Of a stretch of DNA of 33,961 nt, positions 19,903 through 28,336 are shown one piece after another. Where the stretch lies: NCBI GenBank assembly GCA_021777675.1, contig JAJYDG010000009.1, forward strand, positions 1 to 33,961, given 5' to 3'. A model generated the notes under the pieces. It made no database searches and had not been told where the DNA came from. It was given only the letters and a program-made list of their open reading frames with translations. Made by a program: the position numbers and the translations under genes. The first letter of the stretch is position 1. Every line of letters begins with the position of its first letter. The DNA is from a bacterium (GTDB lineage: Bacteria > Patescibacteriota > Minisyncoccia > Moranbacterales > UBA2206).

Positions 19903-21117
19903 ATGAATCTCAATTTGTATGATCCGGAAAAGAAAAAAGTTTTTTGGCGTTTTGGCAAAAAAACCAAAATATTTGCCTTGGCGATATTTTTTTTGTTGAT
20001 AATCTTTTTGATATTTGCGCGTAATCGTAAAAATTTTTTGTTTGAAAAAAATAATTTTGCATCTGAAAACTTAAAAAATAATACTTTGACAGAAGCTCCC
20101 GGTGAATCCGGCAGGTTTATTCCCGGGCCGTTTTCAATGAATGAGATTAAGAAAAACGGTTGCGTTGCAGACGGATTTCTTTCCGGATATGACGGAAAGA
20201 TTAGCGATATCGCCGATATGATTGAACGGTCTAGGTGCGTTTATCTTCATCGCGCATTGGAAACGTGGCTTAGTCAACCCGATTTTGAAAAAGCAGTCAA
20301 TAATATGCAAAAAATCAATAGAAAACCGCTAGTTTACGGAATGTTTATTGCTGAAGCGCTTTCAACGCGAGGAGAATATGTTGATCCCAACTGGAACTAT
20401 AATTTTAATTTTGATAAAATGTGCAAAAAAGGCACGAAAGGTCGTTGGGGAAATGATAGTTGCATACCGTCAATCAACAATGTGGAATACCGCAGATATC
20501 TCAAATCAATCACGCATCGCGCAATGGATATCGGAATTCAAAGTTTTTTGTTCGGGCAGATTAAATTGCAAGACAGTAATCCTACTTTCGAAGGGACGCA
20601 AATCAAAAAAGTTTTGGATGATATGCGAAGTTATGCCAAGGAAAAAAATATGCAAATCATTATCGGTGCGCAAACCAATGATATCGTGGATGAAAAATAT
20701 TTGCGTTTGTTTGATTATATTGAGGGCGGAGTGGGAATCGATAGCGGTGGCAATATTGAAAATCAACCATGTTCAAGCAAGTTTTCCGGTTGTTGGGCGC
20801 TTTTGTGGGATAAGCGCTACAGCTCAATAGCTAATAATGTGTTTCTTCATCTTGATTGGAGTGGTTTTGCTTGGGATGATATGGACATTTTTGCCAAAAT
20901 GAGTCAAATCAATCGTATTGCAACGCTTAAGAATTTATATCAAAAATTCACCTCTCAAAATATGGGTTTTTTAATGCCATTTCTAACTGTGCTTAACCAT
21001 GATAATGGCGGCTGTTCCGGACCGACTAAAAATTTTTACACGCCAAGTGAGAAATATGATTGTAACGATGAAGCGATGATTAATCGGATACTGCCGGAAG
21101 TTTCGCAAAATAGATAA
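19903..21117 (+). CDS. Membrane-anchored hypothetical, possible TIM-barrel glycoside-hydrolase-like protein
   Basis: N-terminal TM; 'KPLVYGMFIAEALSTRGEYVDPNWNYNF', 'NMQIIIGAQTNDIVDEKYLRLFDYIEGGVGI'. Confidence 0.45.
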   Translation: MNLNLYDPEKKKVFWRFGKKTKIFALAIFFLLIIFLIFARNRKNFLFEKNNFASENLKNNTLTEAPGESGRFIPGPFSMNEIKKNGCVADGFLSGYDGKISDIADMIERSRCVYLHRALETWLSQPDFEKAVNNMQKINRKPLVYGMFIAEALSTRGEYVDPNWNYNFNFDKMCKKGTKGRWGNDSCIPSINNVEYRRYLKSITHRAMDIGIQSFLFGQIKLQDSNPTFEGTQIKKVLDDMRSYAKEKNMQIIIGAQTNDIVDEKYLRLFDYIEGGVGIDSGGNIENQPCSSKFSGCWALLWDKRYSSIANNVFLHLDWSGFAWDDMDIFAKMSQINRIATLKNLYQKFTSQNMGFLMPFLTVLNHDNGGCSGPTKNFYTPSEKYDCNDEAMINRILPEVSQNR

Positions 21118-21149
21118 TGGTTTTTTAGCTAATTGGCTTTAAAAATAAA

Positions 21150-21178
21150 TTGAACTTTCTCTTTTTGTTTGTTAGAAT
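21150..21178 (+). promoter_or_regulatory. Sigma-70-type promoter
   Basis: TTGAAC, 17-bp spacer, TAGAAT upstream of the ORF at 21228. Confidence 0.55.
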
Positions 21179-21227
21179 AATAATGAGGTTAATTCGGTAG
21201 TTTTCTGAATATTTTTTAGATAAAATT

Positions 21228-23720
21228 ATGAATAAAAAAAATGGTTTGGAAAACAATAATATGGCTGTCGTAAAGGAAGTGAGTCTGGTTAAAGAATCTT
21301 TGAATCAAGGAGGAGACAAGAATAATCGGCTCAAGGCATTTTTATCTTTAGAACCTGACGAAAAAATGGATAAAATAATTGCAGATATTGGCGAGCAGTT
21401 AAAAAATAATCCAGAAATTGCCGATCTTCTATTTTCCGAATATGCTAAGATGGCTGACGATGCGGAAAAAATAGTGAATGAGATTGAAAAAATATATGCG
21501 GAAATATTTTCTGATAAAAAAGTAAATAAAAATGAATTAACGCAGACAATTTTAAAGAGAGCCAGCAGCTTGTTTATTGATGTACAGAGAGAACTGAAAA
21601 CATCTGCAGAACAAGCTCCTGATGAGACTATAAGAAAAATAGTAGAAAAAATAAAAAATAATCAAGAGCTGCAGAAAAAGCAACTTTATGAGCTAGTAAC
21701 TGTTTGTAATAATTTAAAAAAATTAAAGAATAGTTTGGTGGAAAGTATGTTTTTGGAGGGAGATTATTATAGTATTTATTCTCAACTCTATGGAAATCCG
21801 GATGATTATAAATCTGCCAAAGAACTTAATATGGCGATTGCAAACGGCAAAATAGAGAAATGGTGGATGGATAAAGAAATAAAAAAAAGACCAGAAAAAA
21901 TATTAGATAGATTGGACGATAGAATTCTCAAAACGCTTATTGCAATTTCAGAAAAAGCTTCCTGGGATATAGAAGATATGTTAATTAAGGAAGGTTTTTA
22001 TGAGGCGATAGAAGAAGCTAAAAAAAGAAAGGAAAATATTGATTCTATAGATTTTGCAACATTTAGGAGATATAAAAATATATTGATTTCCGAAAGTGAA
22101 AAAAGAGAAAAGTTGAAAAAACTTAGGCGCTATCAGCAAATTTTTGAAAAAAAGTTTGAAAGTCTTGTTTATGGTCATGAATCAGCTAGTCTTCCAGAAA
22201 ACTATCAAAAATGTTTAGCGGTTGATATTGAAAATTATCAAGCGGAGCTACCCAGAAAAGAAGATGGATCATATCTTCCCGTTGGCATTAGCAGTATGCC
22301 ACCAAGTGAAAATGAAATTCATCAAAAACCGATTGATGCGCTACTTTGGCTTTTGTGGCTCAATAACCAGGGACAGCAAACAGAGCTGTTAGTGGCAGAC
22401 ACAATTCAAAGGCATAATTACGCAGTATTGCCTGAAAAGCAAAGACCAGCCGATCCAAAATCAGCGGCAGTGAAAAATGGACAGAAAGATCGCCAGTGGT
22501 ATCTTGCGGTTAAGAAAGTCTTAGGGTTGGAAAATATCGTTATGTCAGAAAATACTAAATTTTCTCGCTATGAAGAAAAAGTGGAAAAAAATCCTGAAGT
22601 GCAAAGATGGCTGGGGATAATTTCAGAATTGGAAAAAATCAGTCCGGCAATGGCGCGGGCAATTGGCAATTTGGTTGAGCCGACGATTCGAGAACGAGTC
22701 TTTCATGGATTGAATACGAAAGAGGAAGAATGGCAGGCCTCACGCTCAATCGATATGTATGGGAAAGAAGAGCTGGCTTTTATTTTGGCTATTCCTGAGC
22801 AAAAAATTGGACACAAAAAAGAAATACGCTATGACATGTTGGCGCGGATAATTCCGGTTTATGAGGAGTTAAGAAAGAGAGCGGGTAGCATACCGGAATT
22901 AAGTGATGATATTGAAAACATTAGAAATCGAGATCAAGTTTTAATGGAACTTAGTCTTTGGCTTGCTTATTTTAATAATTTTTCTGAGAGTTATTTTTCA
23001 AAGGCAAAGCTAAATTTGTTTGAAAAACGATTGCAAGAATTAAAAAAGCAAGGCAGTCAAATGGAAAATGGACAAGGAGACAAAAAGGCAGTCGGAATCG
23101 TTCAGCAGAATATCCGAGGGATTTCTGTTGAAGCTAAAAAATTAAGAGGAGTGATGAAACAATTCCAAAACAATATAAAAGAAAATGATCGGATCGAGAT
23201 GGTTGAAAATGCAGTAAAAAGATTGGGAATTTCGGAAAATCCCAAGGGGGTAGCAATTAAATGGCGAGAAATTGGAGGGCGATTGTCGCAAGAAGAGTGG
23301 TTTAAAAAACTTGACTTGCCAAAATTCTATTACCCTAAAGGGATTAGCAGTTTGAGCTTCGACATAAATGGCGATGGAGAATTTATGAATTTCAGAGAGC
23401 CATACAGTACTTATAAAGGAGAAAATGAAGAAGAATTGGCAATTGAATCCAATCAGATAATTGCGTCAACCAATCTTTTGGCAGCTGCAAAGATTATGGT
23501 GCTAAGTGAAAAAGGTCAGAAAACATATTTCGAAAAAGTTTTGCGACCTCTAGTCGTCAATTACTATGTGGCTACAAGTAAATCCAAAGAGGAGGCAATG
23601 ACGAGATTTCGAGAAAATTTCGAAGGAGTAACAACTATCGCCGAAGTGATCGAACTTATTCAGCAGAAGATTATTTGGCCTTTGGAGATGGAACTTAAAA
23701 GCGTGAAGATTCGGCAGTGA
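21228..23720 (+). CDS. Large hypothetical protein (830 aa)
   Basis: Single long ORF, helical and charged; no recognised domain. Confidence 0.7.
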   Translation: MNKKNGLENNNMAVVKEVSLVKESLNQGGDKNNRLKAFLSLEPDEKMDKIIADIGEQLKNNPEIADLLFSEYAKMADDAEKIVNEIEKIYAEIFSDKKVNKNELTQTILKRASSLFIDVQRELKTSAEQAPDETIRKIVEKIKNNQELQKKQLYELVTVCNNLKKLKNSLVESMFLEGDYYSIYSQLYGNPDDYKSAKELNMAIANGKIEKWWMDKEIKKRPEKILDRLDDRILKTLIAISEKASWDIEDMLIKEGFYEAIEEAKKRKENIDSIDFATFRRYKNILISESEKREKLKKLRRYQQIFEKKFESLVYGHESASLPENYQKCLAVDIENYQAELPRKEDGSYLPVGISSMPPSENEIHQKPIDALLWLLWLNNQGQQTELLVADTIQRHNYAVLPEKQRPADPKSAAVKNGQKDRQWYLAVKKVLGLENIVMSENTKFSRYEEKVEKNPEVQRWLGIISELEKISPAMARAIGNLVEPTIRERVFHGLNTKEEEWQASRSIDMYGKEELAFILAIPEQKIGHKKEIRYDMLARIIPVYEELRKRAGSIPELSDDIENIRNRDQVLMELSLWLAYFNNFSESYFSKAKLNLFEKRLQELKKQGSQMENGQGDKKAVGIVQQNIRGISVEAKKLRGVMKQFQNNIKENDRIEMVENAVKRLGISENPKGVAIKWREIGGRLSQEEWFKKLDLPKFYYPKGISSLSFDINGDGEFMNFREPYSTYKGENEEELAIESNQIIASTNLLAAAKIMVLSEKGQKTYFEKVLRPLVVNYYVATSKSKEEAMTRFRENFEGVTTIAEVIELIQQKIIWPLEMELKSVKIRQ

Positions 23721-24483
23721 TGATATTTTTGAGCGGAATGGAACTTTTCCAATTCATTTCAAAAATTGATTTTTGTGTTTGGTAGATTTCCTCATTTTCA
23801 ACTATCATTCCGACAAGTTTCTTTTCGGAGAAAGTCATAAAGGAAATTTTTCCGTCATAAATTTCCATTTCCAAAAATAGCGGATATTTTTTCCCGTCAA
23901 TAAAGCGTATTTCTGTTACGCTTTGGTCGTAATTTTCCAAGTATTTTCTGGCATAAGGAGTGTCGGCTACAATTCCCCTTTTCTTGATTCCGAGTTTTTT
24001 TCTTTCCTTGACATAGCGATCATTGTCTTTGGATAAATATTTTTCCATTCCTTCGATTTGAGCGTAGGTGAGAATTTCTGTTCGCGATTGGAGTGAATCA
24101 TTGAGAACCTTGACCAAACCTTCTTTTCCTTCAAAAATTTGCACGCCCGGTCGGCTGGAAACCAGATTGAAATCGGAAATGATTTTTGGCAAATTGGCTT
24201 CTAGCGTTTTTTCCGATTCACGGATTTTTTGTTCCTTGTTTTCAATGAAATCCCAAAGTTTTTGCGGATGGTTTGGGATGAAAGTGGTAACCTTTTCGGT
24301 ATTTTTTTTCTTGATCAATTCTTTTTTTACCAGTCCGTTTAGCGCGTTATAAACAACTCCGCGCTTTAAGGGTGTTTTTTTGATAATTATTCCGGCGGAA
24401 GATTCCCCATTGCTTAATAAAAAATCATATACCAACGCTTCATTGATGGATAAGCCCAATTGGGTGAATATATTTTTGTCCAT
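23695..24483 (-). CDS. TrmB-family transcriptional regulator
   Basis: 'LGLSINEALVYDFLLSNGESSAGIIIKKTPLKRGVVYNALNGLVKKELI' winged-HTH plus coiled coil. Confidence 0.8.
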   Translation of the reverse strand: MDKNIFTQLGLSINEALVYDFLLSNGESSAGIIIKKTPLKRGVVYNALNGLVKKELIKKKNTEKVTTFIPNHPQKLWDFIENKEQKIRESEKTLEANLPKIISDFNLVSSRPGVQIFEGKEGLVKVLNDSLQSRTEILTYAQIEGMEKYLSKDNDRYVKERKKLGIKKRGIVADTPYARKYLENYDQSVTEIRFIDGKKYPLFLEMEIYDGKISFMTFSEKKLVGMIVENEEIYQTQKSIFEMNWKSSIPLKNIITAESSRF

Positions 24484-24488
24484 AGGGT

Positions 24489-25283
24489 TTATTTTTTATT
24501 GATTATTTGTTGGTAATATTTTTCGTGGATTGGAGTGGAAAGCTCCCAAATGAAGTTGAAAATAACGCGAAAGGACAGATTGATTGAGTCGTTTTCGATA
24601 ATAGTTGTAATAATATTTTTATCCAAAGAAGTGATAGCAACTTTATTTTTAAAAACAATAATCTGGGCGGGTAGAGAAAATCTTTCTTTGGGGACAATCC
24701 TTCTTTCTACCAAATTTTTTATATCTTTGGCGATAACAGAAAAGGGAGTGTCCAAAACCAACGGAGTGATAGCTTTAGTGTGAATATTGCGCTTTATTTG
24801 TTTTGCGATCTGATTTTTGACTAACTTGTCTATTTTTGGCGAGTCGTTATCCGAGATTGATCGAAAAAGCAATATATCTTCCCCGGCTTTGATTATTTCT
24901 GCGTAAACATATTCTAGCCCTTCAAAACCTTCAAGGCAGGCAATTCCCGGTTGTCCAGAAATAAGATTGAAGTTAGAGAGAATGGCAGAAAACTGATTTT
25001 CCAGAGTGCCTTTAGCTTTTTTAAGCCTATTTTTTTCATCTTCAACCAGTCCCGCCAGCTTTGCTGGGTGTTTTGGGCTAAAATAAGCCATTCTTTCCTT
25101 TTTTATTATGGACACCATTTCTTTTCCGATCAAATTTTTTAAATCTCCATAGACGGTACCTCTTTTTAGATGAGTACCGGAGATGATTTTTCCAGCCGAA
25201 ACTCGTCCGCTTTTAATTAGATATTCGTAGATTGTGGCTTCACTGGGTGATAATCCCAAAGAGACGAAAATGTCTTTGTACAT
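24489..25283 (-). CDS. TrmB-family transcriptional regulator, tandem paralog
   Basis: 'LGLSPSEATIYEYLIKSGRVSAGKIISGTHLKRGTVYGDLKNLIGKEMV'; start placed at 25283 (MYKDIFVSLG). Confidence 0.8.
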   Translation of the reverse strand: MYKDIFVSLGLSPSEATIYEYLIKSGRVSAGKIISGTHLKRGTVYGDLKNLIGKEMVSIIKKERMAYFSPKHPAKLAGLVEDEKNRLKKAKGTLENQFSAILSNFNLISGQPGIACLEGFEGLEYVYAEIIKAGEDILLFRSISDNDSPKIDKLVKNQIAKQIKRNIHTKAITPLVLDTPFSVIAKDIKNLVERRIVPKERFSLPAQIIVFKNKVAITSLDKNIITTIIENDSINLSFRVIFNFIWELSTPIHEKYYQQIINKK

Positions 25284-25350
25284 AAAATAGCTTATTTTAA
25301 CTTTTATATTCTTATCGTAGCACATTTTTGAGAATAAGTCAAAATAATTT

Positions 25351-25377
25351 GATAAAATTAAAACAGAATATTTTATC
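25351..25377. promoter_or_regulatory. Candidate operator, 8-bp inverted repeat
   Basis: gataaaat-N11-attttatc upstream of the TrmB-like gene. Confidence 0.35.
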
Positions 25378-25483
25378 ATATAATCATAAAAAAATGACAA
25401 TATTTTTTATGAATAATTATGCTTTAAAATGCCAAAATAAAGCCAATAAATCATAAATATAAAAATAGATGTTCCATAAGGTA

Positions 25484-25512
25484 TTGACAAATTATTTAAT
25501 AGGTGCTACAAT
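25484..25512 (+). promoter_or_regulatory. Strong sigma-70 promoter
   Basis: TTGACA (25484-25489), 17-bp spacer, TACAAT (25507-25512). Confidence 0.75.
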
Positions 25513-25518
25513 ACGCAG

Positions 25519-25956
25519 TCAAGATAAATCGACAACGAATCGATAAGTCTCCGACAAGTAATTTTAAAATCTAGAACAGTTATCGCGTTAAGGTGATTGG
25601 CAAACCTTTTTGATCCCGACATGGTAGTTGGAATCGATTGAAAAGCTCGCCAGTCAAACCAGCCTTGGCAAGATACGCGTGTCTAGTAACCCTACAATAC
25701 AAATCTTATCCATCGTGATGAGTGGCACAGGCTTAATCCAAAAAGATAGTAAGCTTGTCCAGTCCTTATGATCAGTCCCAAATATTTATTTTATACAAAA
25801 CGGACTTAACGAGAATAGTGACTAGGGAAATTTGAAAATAATTTCCCCTCAATTCAAATCATTATAAAAGATAGTGATTTGATAGAGGATAGTTCTTTAA
25901 ATTATTACAAAGAAGAATCTATCGCATCAAATGGATTTCTATTTTGAGAAAGTTAT
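25519..25956 (+). ncRNA. Candidate structured noncoding RNA / long 5' leader
   Basis: No long ORF after the strong promoter. Hairpins: atcga/tcgat; gatcccgac-atggta-gttggaatc; gggaaatt/aatttccc; cgcatcaaat/atttgatgcg. Confidence 0.4.
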
Positions 25957-25959
25957 TTG

Positions 25960-26193
25960 ATGCGATGGATTGCATTTTTTCTGGGCAGTCCCCAGCGCCT
26001 GCTGGGGACTGTGGTGGCTGGGCTCGTCATTGCTAGCCTGATTGATGTGAAGCTTCCCAGCTTCATTTTCAACCAGGCGATGCAAGCGTTCGGGCCAATC
26101 GTCGGGCCACTCCTTCAGATTGGCATCGTATTCTTCGGAATACGTGTCATTTTGTTTGGATGGCCCGGCGGCAATCGCCGAAACAGGAACTAG
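25960..26193 (+). CDS. Small two-TM membrane protein
   Basis: ORF of 77-78 aa, GC-rich relative to flanks, two hydrophobic helices; ATG 25960 or TTG 25957. Confidence 0.5.
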   Translation: MRWIAFFLGSPQRLLGTVVAGLVIASLIDVKLPSFIFNQAMQAFGPIVGPLLQIGIVFFGIRVILFGWPGGNRRNRN

Positions 26194-26212
26194 TATTTTC
26201 CTGTTTCTAGTC
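26183..26212 (+). terminator. Hairpin after the small membrane protein gene
   Basis: aaacaggaa ctagtatt ttcctgttt perfect stem. Confidence 0.4.
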
Positions 26213-26430
26213 GGAGCTAGCTGTGACCGACGAAAAACAAACTAGCAAATCGTGGCGGCAGAACAGAAAACGCCCACGGAAATGATTGTCCAGAGCCACT
26301 GCTCCGCAATCATTTGGTCAGTCACTTTTCCAATTCCATGGAAAATGGCAAGCCTAATCCCTCAACAAGTCGGGGGTTAAAATAAGAATTGGGGCAGTCA
26401 GTGCGCCTAAAGTAAAGCACTGGTGTAGGG

Positions 26431-26480
26431 GAGAATGGGATTTTTAATTGCCGTAGGGGCAAGAAAAAATCCCGCTTCTC
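26431..26480 (+). terminator. Long imperfect hairpin ending island 1
   Basis: gagaatgggatttttaattgcc-gtag-gggcaagaaaaaatcccgcttctc. Confidence 0.5.
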
Positions 26481-26580
26481 TTTCAGATCTAAGTAACTGT
26501 CTAAATTCTTTTCTTTGATGTATACTTCTTTGTAGAGCCTTGTTTTTGTAGAGCCTTGTTAAAACAAAAAAACAAAAACT

Positions 26581-26916
26581 ATGCAAAGAAAAATATATCC
26601 AAGCGATGTCACTCGCGAACAATTTGAAAAAATTAGTCCCTTGCTTGCATCAGCACGCAAGACAACTAAGCCAAGGAAGATTGACCAATATGATATATTC
26701 TGTGCCTTGCTGTATCTTTTAAAATCAGGCTGTCAGTGGAGAATGTTACCTAGCGATTTTCCTCAATGGAAATTGGTCCACTACTATTTCACTGTATGGA
26801 GCAGCAGGAAAACCAAAAACACCCCCAGCGTATTGGAGGAGGTCTTAAAAAAAATTGGTCAGCGACGAACGTTTGAAAAATGGGAGAAAATGCAACACGA
26901 GCATGGGTATCGTTGA
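26581..26916 (+). CDS. IS5-family transposase OrfA
   Basis: 'YDIFCALLYLLKSGCQWRMLPSDFPQWKLVHYYF'. Confidence 0.85.
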   Translation: MQRKIYPSDVTREQFEKISPLLASARKTTKPRKIDQYDIFCALLYLLKSGCQWRMLPSDFPQWKLVHYYFTVWSSRKTKNTPSVLEEVLKKIGQRRTFEKWEKMQHEHGYR

Positions 26917-27376
26917 TGCCCAAAGTGTGAAAAATACCGAATCCGCCAAACAGAAAGGCTATGACGCAGGTAAAAAAGTTTCCGGTATTAAGCGGCATAT
27001 TGTCGTGGATACTAATGGATTACCACACGCATTAAGTGTCACGACTGCTGATGTGACTGACAGAGATGGAGCCGTTCAAGCATTTGAGACAAACAAAAAA
27101 CACCTTTCACGGGTGAAAAAAATATTGGCGGACGGCGGTTATACGGGCAAACCCTTTGCGGAAAAAGTGAAAAAGATTTTAAAAGCTGAAACAGAAATCG
27201 CCAAAAGAAACGAGCTGCATACATTTGCAGTTATACCGAAAAGGTGGGTAGTGGAAAGAAGCTTTTCATGGCTGGAAAAATGCCGAAGATTATGGAAAAA
27301 TTGTGAAAGAAAATTGAATTCAAGTTTGCAAATGATGATTTTATGTTTTGTGAGAGTGTTATTAAAAAGAATTTAG
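26855..27376 (+). CDS. IS5-family transposase OrfB (expressed by frameshift/slippage)
   Basis: 'GIVDAQSVKNTESAKQKGYDAGKKVSGIKRHIVVDTNGLPHALSVTTADVTDRDGA', 'WVVERSFSWLEKCRRL'. Confidence 0.88.
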   Translation: MVSDERLKNGRKCNTSMGIVDAQSVKNTESAKQKGYDAGKKVSGIKRHIVVDTNGLPHALSVTTADVTDRDGAVQAFETNKKHLSRVKKILADGGYTGKPFAEKVKKILKAETEIAKRNELHTFAVIPKRWVVERSFSWLEKCRRLWKNCERKLNSSLQMMILCFVRVLLKRI

Positions 27377-27391
27377 ACAGTTACTAAATTA

Positions 27392-27410
27392 ATTTAGGTT
27401 TGAAATGAGG
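27392..27410 (+). repeat. Boundary module copy 1 (3' part)
   Basis: atttaggtttgaaatgagg, identical to 32391-32409. Confidence 0.85.
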
Positions 27411-27457
27411 AGTAATAAGTTTTAGCGAATAAATAAGTATTAATTTTTTATATCATT

Positions 27458-28084
27458 ATGAACAAGCAAGTAGCTAATGAATTTTTAAAAAAGGCAGGAG
27501 AATATGACCCGCTAGGGGAGACGGAAGAAAGAGCGTTACAAAAAAAGTTTTTTCAAGGAGACAAGGAGGCTTTAGAAAAATTATTCAACGCCAATCTAAG
27601 ATTAGTGCTTTCCGGAGCTAAGAATGCCACGAAAATCTTAGGAGGGGAAAGTATGGAGAATTATTTGGAAAAAGGAGCAGAAGCTTTAAGAAAAGCTATC
27701 AGTACTTTTGGGGAAAATAAAATGCGACCAAGCGACTGGTATGTCTTTTGGATCAATCGTGAAATGGCTAGGGTTTTTGTTGATGAAGTGTTTGCGGTGC
27801 TTAGCAATCAAATCGGCCAAGCAAGACAAAAGGAAAATTGGGATGAATATTCCTTGCACTTTTTTAATCGCAGTCTGATGATTCAATTATTTTCTGAATT
27901 ACTGGTTAGTCCGAAAAATGAGATACTGGAAAGAATGATTGAGTCGGCGCTTTTGGAAACATTCAGTTTTCAAAAAAACTATCCGGAGCGAAAAATTTCT
28001 CCAGAGAATTTTGCAAAAAAATCAATACTCTTTCAAAAAATTATTTCCAAAGCTGATCGGGAAATGGAGGATTTGTTAAGATAA
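27458..28084 (+). CDS. Divergent sigma-70 region 2-like protein
   Basis: 'DPLGETEERALQKKFFQGDKEALEKLFNANLRLVLSGAKN...ENYLEKGAEALRKAISTFGENKMRPSDWYVFWINREMARVF' follows the sigma-70 region 1.2/2 pattern. Confidence 0.55.
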   Translation: MNKQVANEFLKKAGEYDPLGETEERALQKKFFQGDKEALEKLFNANLRLVLSGAKNATKILGGESMENYLEKGAEALRKAISTFGENKMRPSDWYVFWINREMARVFVDEVFAVLSNQIGQARQKENWDEYSLHFFNRSLMIQLFSELLVSPKNEILERMIESALLETFSFQKNYPERKISPENFAKKSILFQKIISKADREMEDLLR

Positions 28085-28234
28085 TGGTCATTATAAATTT
28101 TCATGGATTGAAATTGCTTCTGGAATTATTCCGGAAGTAAAAATGGATTTGTGAAGTCGTGAAAGATTTATCGAGTAGCGAATAAGCGGAAGGACTTTGA
28201 CAATCGAATAGTTATTAAAAATAAAAAACGGCTG

Positions 28235-28286
28235 GATTGCCTCAGTGAATTTGATTATTTTTTTTAGTCAAATTTTTGAGGCAATT
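28235..28286. terminator. Long hairpin, possibly bidirectional terminator
   Basis: attgcctca...aatttgatta / tagtcaaattt...tgaggcaat around a T-run. Confidence 0.5.
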
Positions 28287-28336
28287 CAACTTTAACCAAA
28301 AATCCGGTATGCTCATGGCCGGGAATGGAGGAAAAA

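Larger units (their letters stand above)
26493..27384 (+). mobile_element. IS5-family insertion sequence
   Basis: 20-bp perfect TIRs gtaactgtctaaattctttt (26493-26512) and aaaagaatttagacagttac (27365-27384). 3-bp duplication TAA at 26490-26492 and 27385-27387. Two overlapping transposase ORFs. Confidence 0.92.

Noticed and set aside
25870-25890. Third boundary-module copy (gtgatttgatagagg vs ggtttgaaatgagg)
   Set aside because: Similarity is short and gapped; could easily be chance in AT-rich DNA.
25519-25956. Self-splicing intron, RNase P, SRP, 6S or tmRNA
   Set aside because: None of the signature motifs (group II domain V, RNase P gaggaaagtcc, SRP ggaagcagcc, tmRNA T-arm) were found.
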